Positions 42,131 to 50,695 of a stretch of 64,000 nucleotides of DNA are shown in pieces. The notes under the pieces are model-generated. The model did not search any database. It worked only from the letters and a program-made list of their open reading frames with translations, and was not told the DNA's origin. The first letter of the stretch is position 1, and each line of letters begins with the position of its first letter. This DNA comes from DAOUJW01 sp965218945. Lineage in GTDB: Bacteria; Chloroflexota; Dehalococcoidia; Lucifugimonadales; UBA2985. The stretch is taken from NCBI GenBank assembly GCA_965218945.1, contig OZ244718.1:1488001-1552000 (forward strand). Reading direction: 5' to 3'. The position numbers and the translations under genes were made by a program.

Positions 42131-43372
42131 TCAAGGCCCTGCCTCCCCGCCCTCTTCGGGCTGCGGCCCCGAAGCCATATAGTTATCACCGGGATTTCCT
42201 ATCCCGCGCAACGCCTGGTCCTTAAGCGCCCGTCTCTGATGCAAGTAATCCCCTTCTTCAAGCTCTCGGCGCTGGAAACTGTCGTCCAGACGCGCCATAG
42301 CTTCCACCAAGGCGCTGCGTTGAGCTGGATCGCCCAGCGCCCCTGCCACCGCGACAGCAGGCTCTCTTCTCTGGAGCAGAACGTAACCCAGAAGGGAAAG
42401 CAGGGCCACACCAAAGGCCGATGGAATAGCGATCTGAACAAAACCCTCCTGAGACGCCGATTTCTGCCATCTCTTCCACAGTGGCGGCTGCGGCAGGCCG
42501 GAGAACTCCAGGTCCACCTTCGCTCCCACGTCCATGTCTTTGGCTTCCAGCTGTGTGTAATCCTGATCGCCCAGAGTCGCCGGTTCGGTCTCCTCCAGGC
42601 CGTTGCCGCTCACGCTGCCCAACCCCGAAAGGAGCAACACGCGGAAGGTGTCTGCGCCAAAGGGGAAGGACTGGGTGTAGGAGAGCTTGCCGCCTTCATA
42701 GGCCGCCTGATAGGTGTAAGCGATCTCGTAGGAGCCCGGTGGGATCGGCGTCGTCATGGCGAAACCCAGGTCTATCTGGATAACGCTGCCGCCTCGCAGG
42801 TTGCTCTGAACGTCCACCTCTCCCGCCAAAGGGGGTAGAGAGAACCTCAGGAAGCTCATCATGCCGGCTTGAGGGGCGTCCGGAACGAAGGTGCGGTCTC
42901 CGGAGTTCTCAAGGCCCACCAGCGCAAGCACGTTCATAAGACCGGTATCGGCGTCTGCCCCGTTGACCACCAGGGTATGCACGTTCACTCTCACCGCCTC
43001 GCCGTCGCTGGTGCTCTCGTACACCAGCAGCTCCACAGGCTCCTGCGGCAGCGGAAAGTCCTTCTCGAAGAAGTAGAAGCCCCCGGCATACTGGGCGCTG
43101 AGAATGTAGCCTATACCGAACCCGCCGGGCACACCCTCGAAGCTAAAACCGCCGTCGGCGTCGCTCACGGTGTTCGTGGACTCAATCCGCTCTCCCAGCC
43201 GGTACACGTCCAGGGTCACCGTCAAAGCGACAGGGACTTCCGCCCCGGGAGTGCCGTTGCTTATGACGCCCTGGACTGTCGTCGTATCCTGGGCGTATAC
43301 GGAGGGCTGGGGTAAGCCCAGCAGCAGGAGAAGCGCCAACCCAAGCAGGCCGCCGCTTACTGCTCTGCCCAC
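42131..43372 (-). CDS. Exported membrane protein of the cytochrome c maturation cluster
   Basis: A 413-residue protein of no recognised named family. It has a signal peptide (residues 1-27, GLLGLALLLLLGLPQPSVYAQ), a carboxypeptidase-regulatory-like beta-sandwich (about 30-115, VQGVISNGTPG to FSFEGVPGG), a second beta-rich region, one C-terminal membrane span (VQIAIPSAFGVALLSLLGYVLL, about 310-332) and a cytoplasmic tail (LDDSFQRRELEEGDYLHQRRALK) of the kind found at the ends of CcmH/CcmI-like proteins. It overlaps the upstream zinc-ribbon gene by 16 bases. It may handle apocytochrome c or haem; inference. Confidence 0.7.
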   Translation of the reverse strand: MGRAVSGGLLGLALLLLLGLPQPSVYAQDTTTVQGVISNGTPGAEVPVALTVTLDVYRLGERIESTNTVSDADGGFSFEGVPGGFGIGYILSAQYAGGFYFFEKDFPLPQEPVELLVYESTSDGEAVRVNVHTLVVNGADADTGLMNVLALVGLENSGDRTFVPDAPQAGMMSFLRFSLPPLAGEVDVQSNLRGGSVIQIDLGFAMTTPIPPGSYEIAYTYQAAYEGGKLSYTQSFPFGADTFRVLLLSGLGSVSGNGLEETEPATLGDQDYTQLEAKDMDVGAKVDLEFSGLPQPPLWKRWQKSASQEGFVQIAIPSAFGVALLSLLGYVLLQRREPAVAVAGALGDPAQRSALVEAMARLDDSFQRRELEEGDYLHQRRALKDQALRGIGNPGDNYMASGPQPEEGGEAGP

Positions 43373-43848
43373 GACGCCTTCCCCTCCGCTGAAGTAGTTT
43401 CCCCGCTTGCGGTTTCTTGACCCAGTGGCAGCTCACACCTTGGGCACAGCCCAGCCGCCGCGTCCACCTCCCTGTCGCACACCTCGCAAACAACCGTCTC
43501 CTTCACGCTGCCCCACGACCTGCGCAGCTCCAGCACCTCTGACTCCAGCGCGTCTTCCAGAGTAGCTTGACTCTGCTGTAGCTGCTCCTGATCGCGTATG
43601 GCGCGCGCTGCGTCGATGCGGTACGCTGCCAGCTTCTCCTCGTACTCCTGGTCGGGGATGTTCCCAAGCTCGTGGTCCAGTACGAGGGTCTTGATGTCGT
43701 CGTATATCCGGCTGCGGCGCAGCGCCACCTCGCTAAGCGGGCCCTGCGACGGCGCTGTGTTCGGCGCTGCGCGGCTCCGCCGGAGTACAGGCCATGCCAG
43801 GAGCAGTATGGCGAGGAAGGCAAATGACAGACCCAGAATGAAGGCCAT
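43357..43848 (-). CDS. CcmI-like membrane protein with zinc ribbon
   Basis: A 163-residue protein: one N-terminal span (MAFILGLSFAFLAILLLAWPVL), a helical segment RIYDDIKTLVLDHELGNIPDQEYEEKLAAYR typical of CcmI-like proteins, a coiled coil, and a C-terminal zinc ribbon (CEVCDREVDAAAGLCPRC). The CcmI part would chaperone apocytochrome c. It lies between ccmF and the exported protein. Confidence 0.75.
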   Translation of the reverse strand: MAFILGLSFAFLAILLLAWPVLRRSRAAPNTAPSQGPLSEVALRRSRIYDDIKTLVLDHELGNIPDQEYEEKLAAYRIDAARAIRDQEQLQQSQATLEDALESEVLELRRSWGSVKETVVCEVCDREVDAAAGLCPRCELPLGQETASGETTSAEGKASWAEQ

Positions 43849-43904
43849 GCGCCGTCACCCGTTTGAGGAACAGGACTCTGGAGTCTTGCTCGTGGGCATG
43901 GCGC

Positions 43905-45902
43905 TCACCTGGCAACAGCGCCGGTTTGAGGTACCGCGTCGCCGACGGGCGCGCGGGCGTAGAGGGTCGCAGGCTCTCTCTGGGGCCACAGGGCCACCAG
44001 CACGCCCAAGATAAGGAGCGGGCCGGCAACCCACATCCACATCACCAGGGGATTGACGAATATCCTGAACAGGGCGCGCCCGTCGTCCAGAATCTCGCCC
44101 GGAATGATGTACAGGTCTTCCACGGGCGTAGAGCGAATGGCCGCCTGGGTCGAGGCCATATTGAAGCTAGGGTAGAAGTCGCGCTTGGGGTAGTAGGCGC
44201 CCAGGAAGCTATCGCCTCTGAAGACGTGCACTTCCGTCCTTGCCTCAACGCGGTCCACCCTGTCCACAGCCGAGGAGCCTATGTATTTTATGGAGTACTC
44301 CCCTATTTCCGCGGTCTCTCCTGGAGAGAGTGCCACGTCCCTCTGTATGCCGTAGAAGGATGAGCCGGCTACCCCCAGGGCCAACAGCACCACAGCAAGA
44401 TGCACAACATACCCGCCGTATCTGGGACGGTTTCCGGCGATGAGCCTGGCGAAGGCAATCGGGTAGCTCTCTCCCCGGCCATGTCTCGAAATCGCGCCTC
44501 TTGCCCACTCCCGCACGATGCCCGCGGTGACAAAGGAGCAGAGTCCGAAGGCCGTCACGGCAAACGGATTGCGCACTCCCAACGCCAGCAGCAGCGCCAC
44601 CACCAGAACAGCGACGGCAACGGGCGCGAGGAGCGCCTGTCGCACTGTCCTCCAGGAGGCCCGCCGCCAGGGAAGGAACGGAGCGACGCCCATCAGGAAG
44701 ATCAGGGCCAGAAAGATCGGACCGTTCACCTGGTTGTAGAATGGCTGCCCCACGGTGATGGTCTCTCCCTGGAACAGTTCAGAGATCAGTGGATAAACAA
44801 CTCCCCACAGCGTCACGAAGGCCACGCCAAGGAACAGCAGGTTATTTACCAGGAAAGCCCCTTCTCTCGACAGGGCCGATTCCAGGGTCTGGGCGCTCTT
44901 CAGGCTGTTGTATCGCCAGAAGAATATCGCGAAGGAAATGAGCATCGTGACGCCCATGAACATTAGGAATATCCAACCCAGCGTGGATGCGCCAAAGGAG
45001 TGAACCGACGGAACCGGCCCTCCCCGGTTGATGAACATCCCGAACTGGGCGAACCCAAAGGCGATGATCAGCAAGGCCAGGTTCCACATACGGAACATCC
45101 CTCGGCGCTTCTGCACCATTATGGAGTGAATGAAGGCGGTAGCGACAATCCAGGGCATGAATCCGGCGTTCTCCACCGGGTCCCAGGCCCAGTACCCGCC
45201 CCATCCAAGGATGGTGTAGGCCCACCAGGCCCCCAGCAGCAATCCAATTCCCAGGAGCGCCCACGACAGTATACCCCATGCGCGGCCTGCGTCCACCCAC
45301 TCGTCGCCCGTCTTCCCGGACAGCATAGCGCCCATCGCAATGGCGAAGGGTACGGTGAAGGAGATTAGCCCAGTCATCAGCATGGGCGGGTGTATGAACA
45401 TGCCCGGATGGGTAAGCAGCGGGTTTATCCCCCGACCGTCCAGCGGCGGGAAATCAAGGCGAGCGAAGGGGTTGGCCAGGAACACCATCACCGCCACGAA
45501 GAACACCAGGACCAGCATGAGGACGGCGTTGACGTAGGGCAGGCTGGGCTGCAGAGCCTTTGGACTGAAGAATACGGCGACGGCCGCCAGAACGGCCAAA
45601 GCAAAGGCGATGAACAGAATCGAGCCCTCGTTGCCGGCGTAGAATGCAACCCATATGTACTGGGGGTCCATCGCGCGGTTGCTGTGCTCCGCCACGTACT
45701 GCACCTGGAAGTCTTTGGACACGAACGCGCCCACCAGACCGGCCGTAGATAACCCCAGTGCAATGGGCGCGAGGTACGTGGCGTTGAGGGCGCTTCTGAC
45801 AAGCTGTGGAGCGCCCCTGCTCGCCCCCACCAGCGATCCCATCACCGAGTAGGATGCCAGCACCAGAGCCAAGAGCAGCGTGATGTAACCCAGATCCGCC
45901 AA
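43905..45902 (-). CDS. ccmF: Cytochrome c haem lyase subunit CcmF
   Basis: A 665-residue membrane protein with about 15 spans. The tryptophan-rich WWD haem-handling motif reads WGGYWAWDPVENAGFMPWI (about residues 233-251), and the GNEGSILF and HPPMLMTGL segments are typical. It ligates haem to the apocytochrome CxxCH site on the outer face of the membrane. It starts 2 bases after ccmH. CcmA, B, C and E are not in this window. Confidence 0.95.
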   Translation of the reverse strand: MADLGYITLLLALVLASYSVMGSLVGASRGAPQLVRSALNATYLAPIALGLSTAGLVGAFVSKDFQVQYVAEHSNRAMDPQYIWVAFYAGNEGSILFIAFALAVLAAVAVFFSPKALQPSLPYVNAVLMLVLVFFVAVMVFLANPFARLDFPPLDGRGINPLLTHPGMFIHPPMLMTGLISFTVPFAIAMGAMLSGKTGDEWVDAGRAWGILSWALLGIGLLLGAWWAYTILGWGGYWAWDPVENAGFMPWIVATAFIHSIMVQKRRGMFRMWNLALLIIAFGFAQFGMFINRGGPVPSVHSFGASTLGWIFLMFMGVTMLISFAIFFWRYNSLKSAQTLESALSREGAFLVNNLLFLGVAFVTLWGVVYPLISELFQGETITVGQPFYNQVNGPIFLALIFLMGVAPFLPWRRASWRTVRQALLAPVAVAVLVVALLLALGVRNPFAVTAFGLCSFVTAGIVREWARGAISRHGRGESYPIAFARLIAGNRPRYGGYVVHLAVVLLALGVAGSSFYGIQRDVALSPGETAEIGEYSIKYIGSSAVDRVDRVEARTEVHVFRGDSFLGAYYPKRDFYPSFNMASTQAAIRSTPVEDLYIIPGEILDDGRALFRIFVNPLVMWMWVAGPLLILGVLVALWPQREPATLYARAPVGDAVPQTGAVAR

Positions 45903-45904
45903 GG

Positions 45905-46519
45905 CTAGACCGTCCTTTCGCCGGAGGCTTCCTGTTCTGAGCCATCCGTCGTGGTGTTCGAAGAGGCCGACTCGCCCAACGGGGCAAGCCCTTGGATTTC
46001 CCTGTCCACTGCGGAGAGATACGGCTCCAGGCCCGCCTCATCCGCCCGGCCGTCCTCCGGAGCATCGGAGTCGTGTGACCTTCGCATCGCCCGCAGGGCG
46101 ACTGCCAGGACCAGGCCCCCGAATACCAGTGCGATGGGCGGAACAACCCACACCAGCAGGTTGAACCCGCTTCTGGGCGGCTCCGCGAGCACCCCGGTCC
46201 CGTACCTGTCCACAAAGAACTGGAATATCTCCTCCCGACTCTCCCCAGCGGCCAGCTTCTCACGCACGATGTCTCGCATCTGCTTGGCAAGCTGCACCTG
46301 CGACTGATCGATGGTCTCGCTAGGGCAGACTGGGCACATGAGACTCTTGTCTATCCCCTGGGCCAACTGCTCCATCTCCTCAGCCGACGTTGTCTCCGTT
46401 TGAGTGGCGCAGCCCGCCACAAGTACAGCCAGACCTGCGATAGAGATGATGGTCAGCAGCCGGCTCGTTGTCCACTGCGGAGTCGAAGCGACCGTACTTT
46501 CTCCCGGACGGCGGTTCAA
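45905..46519 (-). CDS. ccmH: CcmH/CycL-type apocytochrome thiol reductase
   Basis: A 204-residue membrane protein. An N-terminal lipoprotein-like signal (LLTIISIAGLAVLVAGC) leads to the CcmH domain with the redox motif LMCPVCPSETIDQS and EKLAAGESREEIFQFFVDRYG. One membrane span (NLLVWVVPPIALVFGGLVLA) and a short acidic cytoplasmic tail follow. It keeps apocytochrome c cysteines reduced for CcmF. It overlaps mobA by 4 bases. Confidence 0.92.
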   Translation of the reverse strand: MNRRPGESTVASTPQWTTSRLLTIISIAGLAVLVAGCATQTETTSAEEMEQLAQGIDKSLMCPVCPSETIDQSQVQLAKQMRDIVREKLAAGESREEIFQFFVDRYGTGVLAEPPRSGFNLLVWVVPPIALVFGGLVLAVALRAMRRSHDSDAPEDGRADEAGLEPYLSAVDREIQGLAPLGESASSNTTTDGSEQEASGERTV

Positions 46520-47160
46520 GGCGCAGGCTCCAAAGCGCCCACACGCTCAACGATTTGTCGGGCTGCCCTGTACTCCTCCTCAGTATCCAGGTCCATGAAG
46601 GAAGTCAAATCCGGGTCCAGGTCAAGGAAGTCACTGCCATCTATGGAGTGGAGTTTGCAGGCTGCAAGCAGGGCTTTCAGTGACGTATTCCCCTTATCCA
46701 GCAGCCCTAACGCCATGGGCAGGCATCCGATGGAGTAGAAGGCGTGCAGGGATTGAGTGCGCCCCTCAACGTATGCCGCCAGCACGTCACAGTCACCGAA
46801 AAAACTTGCCATACGCCGGATGACCCGCGGCGACAGGAAGGGCATATCGCAGCCCACCGCAAAGCACCACGGTGCATCGGAGGCCGAGAGTCCCCGGGCA
46901 AGTCCCACCAGGGGGCCTTGTTCGTCTCGATCGTCAATGAGCAGCGTGACGTCCAGGCCGCCCAGCCGTTCCCGGTCGCGGCCCACCACGTACACTGTCT
47001 TGAACACAGGTCGCAGAGTCGCGACCACCGTCTCAATGAGCGTAGCGTTGCCGAATGGCAGATGAGCTTTCGGCGCACCCATACGTGCGCTTTGGCCTCC
47101 TGCAAGGACTATGGCGTCCAGGTCTCGCAATTCAGGTCGGCTAGTCACGCCAGTCCGCAC
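46516..47160 (-). CDS. mobA: Molybdenum cofactor guanylyltransferase
   Basis: A 214-residue nucleotidyltransferase. The GTP-binding signature is VLAGGQSARMGAPKAHLPFG (residues 18-37), and VGCDMPFLSP holds the metal-binding Asp. MobA attaches GMP to Mo-molybdopterin to make the bis-MGD cofactor. The start is GTG with GGAG close upstream. Placed ahead of ccmH in one operon, it links Mo-enzyme and cytochrome c maturation, both needed for respiratory molybdoenzymes. Confidence 0.9.
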   Translation of the reverse strand: MRTGVTSRPELRDLDAIVLAGGQSARMGAPKAHLPFGNATLIETVVATLRPVFKTVYVVGRDRERLGGLDVTLLIDDRDEQGPLVGLARGLSASDAPWCFAVGCDMPFLSPRVIRRMASFFGDCDVLAAYVEGRTQSLHAFYSIGCLPMALGLLDKGNTSLKALLAACKLHSIDGSDFLDLDPDLTSFMDLDTEEEYRAARQIVERVGALEPAP

Positions 47161-47257
47161 TTCTCCAAAGCTGTAGACATATCTAAACTATTGTAGCACA
47201 CCGACCGCGCGGGGAAGGTGGGCAGTGGGCCACTATCTCATCTAAGTTGACGCGCTT

Positions 47258-47284
47258 TAGCATTATAGGAGCAGGCTAATGCTA
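47258..47284 (-). promoter_or_regulatory. Inverted repeat over a -10-like box upstream of mobA-ccm
   Basis: TAGCATTA-N11-TAATGCTA. On the minus strand a TATAAT (47262-47267) overlaps the distal arm, about 95 bases before mobA; on the plus strand it is about 35 bases upstream of the fur promoter. It could be an operator for either operon. No clear -35 accompanies the TATAAT. Confidence 0.4.
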
Positions 47285-47317
47285 GCCGCACATTGCACTA
47301 ATCTGATTCCAACCCTA

Positions 47318-47357
47318 TTGACCATTATGGCGTATAGCCGTAATATGTTGTTGCAAC
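47318..47357 (+). promoter_or_regulatory. Promoter of the fur-znuACB operon
   Basis: TTGACC (47318-47323) and TAATAT (47341-47346) are exactly 17 bases apart. The 8-base palindrome GTTGCAAC (47350-47357) covers the expected start of transcription and is a possible operator, though it does not resemble the AT-rich Fur/Zur consensus. Confidence 0.65.
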
Positions 47358-47375
47358 CCATTGCAGAAGACACCT

Positions 47376-47801
47376 ATGACCAGACACAACGCCGTATTGG
47401 AGACGCTCCGGGAGGCGGGATACCGCCTGACCCCTCAACGCGTGATGGTGCTCCAGGCCATCGCTGAGAGCGATGTACACCTGACGGCCGAGGCCATCCA
47501 TCAAAGCGTCATAAAGCTGTACCCGTATCTGGACATCGCCACCGTTTACCGCATCCTCCAGCTTCTCAAGCGGCTGCATCTGGTGACGGAGATCGACCTG
47601 GGGGACGGCTCGGCCCAGTATGAGGTGGCGGAGCCCAACAAGCACCATCACATGGTCTGCCGCGGGTGCGGCCGCACCTTCGATCTGAGCCCCTCGTATC
47701 TGGAGGAGTTCCGCACGCGCCTGATAAAGGAGTTCGGATTTGAGCCGGACCTGGAGCATTTCGCTGTCGGTGGAGCCTGCGCCGAATGCGCGCCCAAGTA
47801 G
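47376..47801 (+). CDS. Fur-family metalloregulator (probably Zur)
   Basis: A 141-residue regulator with a winged-helix DNA-binding half (GYRLTPQRVMVLQAIAES, ATVYRILQLL) and a dimerisation half with metal ligands: HHHMVCRGCG and CAEC near the end, the structural zinc site, and VAEPNKHHH. ATG 47376 is chosen; the frame extends to TTG 47361. Because znuA overlaps its 3' end by 16 bases and zinc-uptake genes follow, zinc is the likely co-repressor. Confidence 0.9.
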   Translation: MTRHNAVLETLREAGYRLTPQRVMVLQAIAESDVHLTAEAIHQSVIKLYPYLDIATVYRILQLLKRLHLVTEIDLGDGSAQYEVAEPNKHHHMVCRGCGRTFDLSPSYLEEFRTRLIKEFGFEPDLEHFAVGGACAECAPK

Positions 47802-48826
47802 CAGAGAGCGTACACTTGCCGGGCCGGGTCGTGGTCCTGGTGATAGCCCTGCTTCTGCTAGCTGTGGCCTGCACCCCGGGCGAGGAGAGCGACGCCGTAG
47901 AAGAGACAGGAGACAGGTTAAGAGTGGTAACCACCGTATCCCCCATCACCAGCCTGGTTGAGAACATCGGAGGCGCACGCATACGCCTGGAGGGAATCGT
48001 GCCGGAGGGCGTCAACTCACACACCTTTGAGCCGTCGCCGTCGACCGCAGCCATCCTGTCGGAAGCCGACCTGTTCGTTGCCAACGGCCTCTTCCTGGAA
48101 GAGCCCTCCATAGAGATGGCCCGCGCCAACGCCAAGGACGGCGCAGTCATGCTGACCCTGGCAGACAAAGCGATCAGCACAGACCAGTGGGTGTTTGACT
48201 TCTCCTTCCCGGAGTCCGACGGGAATCCCAATCCCCACCTGTGGACCTCTCCCCCACTGGCGCTGAGATACGCCGAGCTCATTAGAGATGAGCTGGCCGC
48301 CCTCGACCCGGACAACGCCGGCTACTACGACGCCAACCTGGCCGCGCTCACGGAGCGCATTGAGGACTTTGACCGCAGAATAACCCAGGCGGTCGCCACC
48401 ATCCCACAGCAGAACCGGAAGCTGCTGACCTACCACGACTCCTTCCCCTACTTTGGCCCCAGATACGGGTTCGAGATCATCGGCGCGGTGCAGCCTTCGG
48501 ACTTCACGGAACCCTCGGCCCGAGAGGTGGCCCAGCTGATAGACCAAATCAGGGAGTCGGGCGTCCCGGCCATATTCGGCTCGGAGGTGTTTCCAAGCCC
48601 GATCATGGCTCAGATAGCGAAGGAGGGCGGAGCCGAGTTCGTTGACCAACTGCGGGACGACGACCTGCCCGGCGCGCCCGGCGATCCGCGTCACACGTAC
48701 CTGGGGCTGATACTGACCGACGTGGAGATCATCGTCACCGCGTTGGGCGGCAGCACCGAAGCCCTGGAAGGGTTTGACACGAGCCTGGTATTTGAAGAAG
48801 ACAGCGGGGCGAAATACCCCCAGTAA
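47786..48826 (+). CDS. znuA: Zinc ABC transporter, substrate-binding lipoprotein
   Basis: A 346-residue cluster A-I binding protein with a lipobox (LLLLAVAC, Cys about residue 30). The metal ligands are the His in GVNSHTFEPSPS, the His in NPHLWTSP and the His in LTYHDSFPYFG; His rather than Glu at the third position is the zinc form. The fourth ligand is an acidic residue near GSEVFPSP or LILTDVEI. The His-rich loop of some ZnuA proteins is absent. It overlaps the regulator gene by 16 bases. Confidence 0.92.
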   Translation: MRAQVAESVHLPGRVVVLVIALLLLAVACTPGEESDAVEETGDRLRVVTTVSPITSLVENIGGARIRLEGIVPEGVNSHTFEPSPSTAAILSEADLFVANGLFLEEPSIEMARANAKDGAVMLTLADKAISTDQWVFDFSFPESDGNPNPHLWTSPPLALRYAELIRDELAALDPDNAGYYDANLAALTERIEDFDRRITQAVATIPQQNRKLLTYHDSFPYFGPRYGFEIIGAVQPSDFTEPSAREVAQLIDQIRESGVPAIFGSEVFPSPIMAQIAKEGGAEFVDQLRDDDLPGAPGDPRHTYLGLILTDVEIIVTALGGSTEALEGFDTSLVFEEDSGAKYPQ

Positions 48827-48835
48827 GGTACGCAA

Positions 48836-49687
48836 TTGCTTCATCCAGTTCCACACGAATACAGACAAGAGCCTCCCATCGTAGAGTTGAAGGGCGTGAC
48901 CTCCGGCTACGACGGCAGGCACGTGCTCAGAGACGTTAGCCTGAGCATCATGCCCGGTGACTTTGTTGGCCTGCTTGGTCCCAGCGGATCGGGCAAGAGC
49001 ACGCTCCTGCGCTGCATCCTTGGGACCGTTGACATCTACCGAGGCGAAGTTGTGGTTGAGGGCCAGTCGGTGACCCACAAGAGGCCCCGCGCCGGGTACG
49101 TGCCACAGCTGGAGACCATCGATTGGAACTTTCCCGTGACGGTGCGTGAGGTGGTGATGATGGGATGCACAATGGATAACGCCCTGTTCCCCTGGCACCG
49201 CCGCCGCGAGAAGGAGCGGGCCTCGCACATAATGGACCGGCTGGGCATATCCAGGCTGGCGGGCAGGCACATCCGGGAGCTGTCCGGCGGCGAGCAGCAG
49301 AGGGTATTCCTCGCCCGCGCCCTGGTCAGCAACCCGCGCCTGCTTCTCCTGGACGAGCCAACCACCGGGGTGGACATCAAGACCAGGGACGACGTGATGC
49401 ACCTCCTGGACGAACTCAACCACGAGGACATCACCGTGGTCATGAGCACCCACGAGATCAACTCTGTGGCCGCGCACCTGCCGCGCGTGATATGCCTCAA
49501 CGGCCGTCTCGTGGCCGACGGCCCTCCGGGCGAGGTCTTTACCAGCGATATTCTCAGTCATACATACGGGGCCGAGATGCCCGTGACACAGTACCAGGGC
49601 ATCACCCTGGTGGCAGAGAGTCCCCACTTCTTCGGCAGAGACAACCGCGCGCCGGCGCACAGAGAATCATCAGGGCACGGAGGGTAG
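48836..49687 (+). CDS. znuC: Zinc ABC transporter, ATP-binding protein
   Basis: A 283-residue ATPase. Walker A is GPSGSGKSTL, the signature ELSGGEQQRVFLARAL, and Walker B LLLLDEPTTGVD; the switch His is in VMSTHEINSV. The start is TTG with TAAGG upstream, 9 bases after znuA. The C-terminal 30 residues (SPHFFGRDNRAPAHRESSG) extend beyond the ATPase fold. Confidence 0.93.
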   Translation: MLHPVPHEYRQEPPIVELKGVTSGYDGRHVLRDVSLSIMPGDFVGLLGPSGSGKSTLLRCILGTVDIYRGEVVVEGQSVTHKRPRAGYVPQLETIDWNFPVTVREVVMMGCTMDNALFPWHRRREKERASHIMDRLGISRLAGRHIRELSGGEQQRVFLARALVSNPRLLLLDEPTTGVDIKTRDDVMHLLDELNHEDITVVMSTHEINSVAAHLPRVICLNGRLVADGPPGEVFTSDILSHTYGAEMPVTQYQGITLVAESPHFFGRDNRAPAHRESSGHGG

Positions 49688-49691
49688 ACCG

Positions 49692-50567
49692 GTGCTGGAG
49701 CCTCTTCAGTATGAGTTCTTCGTGAGAGGGCTTGTTTCAGCCACCCTGGTGGGTGGGCTGTGCGGCTTCATCGGAGTGTACATAGTCCTCAGACGCATGT
49801 CATACATAGGGCACGGCCTCTCCCATGCGGTATTCGGGGGGGCGGTGGTCAGCTACGTAATGTCCATCAACTTCTTCGTTGGGGCCAGCGTCTGGGGTTT
49901 CGTATCGGCGCTTCTCATCAATATGACAACGCGCAAGCGGATGATAGGGGCAGACGCCGCCATAGGCATTGTCACCACTGCCAGCTTTGCCGTGGGCATA
50001 GCGCTTATCAGCCGCTTCAGGACCTTCACCCGCAGCTTTGACGCGGCTCTGTTCGGCAACATCCTGGGCGTCACCGACGGCGACCTGATCGCCATCGTTC
50101 TGGTTGTTCTGGCTTCAGCCCTGATAGTGCTCGTGGGCTACAAGTTCTTCCTGTTCGCCACCTTCGATCCGGAGGTTGCCCGGTACTACGGAGTGCCGAC
50201 CGGCTGGGTCGACTCCATGCTTGCGCTTGTTTTGGCGGCGACCATCGTGGTGTCGATACAGGTGCTCGGCGTGACGATGATAGCGGCCGCTATTGTCATA
50301 CCTCCCATAGTAGCCAGGCTGTTGACCAACAGCTTTGGCAGGATGATGACGCTGTCGGCGGGCGTTGGCGCTTTCTGCGGGATGGGCGGTATATACCTGA
50401 GCTACTACGTGGACGTGTCCTCCGGCGCAACGGTGGTGCTCTTCTCGGCAACGCTGTTCATGCTGGTGCTGACATTCACCGGGATCCGGGCAAAACTGGC
50501 CTCCGCCAGGGGCAAAGCCGCTGCCAAGTCATCCCTCATGGACATGGAGTCAGGCTCGTTTCACTAG
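49692..50567 (+). CDS. znuB: Zinc ABC transporter, permease
   Basis: A 291-residue cluster ABC-3 membrane protein with eight to nine hydrophobic spans. YIVLRRMSYIGHGLSHAVFGG is the conserved ATPase-coupling and family motif, and VLGVTMIAAAIVIPPIVARLLT the C-terminal one. GTG start with GGAGGG upstream, 4 bases after znuC. Confidence 0.94.
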   Translation: MLEPLQYEFFVRGLVSATLVGGLCGFIGVYIVLRRMSYIGHGLSHAVFGGAVVSYVMSINFFVGASVWGFVSALLINMTTRKRMIGADAAIGIVTTASFAVGIALISRFRTFTRSFDAALFGNILGVTDGDLIAIVLVVLASALIVLVGYKFFLFATFDPEVARYYGVPTGWVDSMLALVLAATIVVSIQVLGVTMIAAAIVIPPIVARLLTNSFGRMMTLSAGVGAFCGMGGIYLSYYVDVSSGATVVLFSATLFMLVLTFTGIRAKLASARGKAAAKSSLMDMESGSFH

Positions 50568-50613
50568 AGGAACTGAAGCAGGACAGACAAGCAGCCGGGA
50601 CACGCTCCCTTTG

Positions 50614-50622
50614 TGCTATAGT
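50614..50622 (+). promoter_or_regulatory. Extended -10 element upstream of the thioredoxin/NHL gene
   Basis: TGC-TATAGT, about 75 bases before the ATG, resembles the extended -10 boxes of sufB and guaB3. No clear -35 is present. Confidence 0.4.
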
Positions 50623-50695
50623 GACAGCTACACAGGCGTGAGCCATCGCCAAGCCTTGGGAAACGCGCCGTAGAATCCACAGAGGAGCAAACATC

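Noticed and set aside
48017..49660. A 547-residue open frame on the minus strand
   Set aside because: It lies antisense to znuA and znuC, both of which have full family motifs; it is the complementary shadow of GC-rich codons with no recognisable domain.
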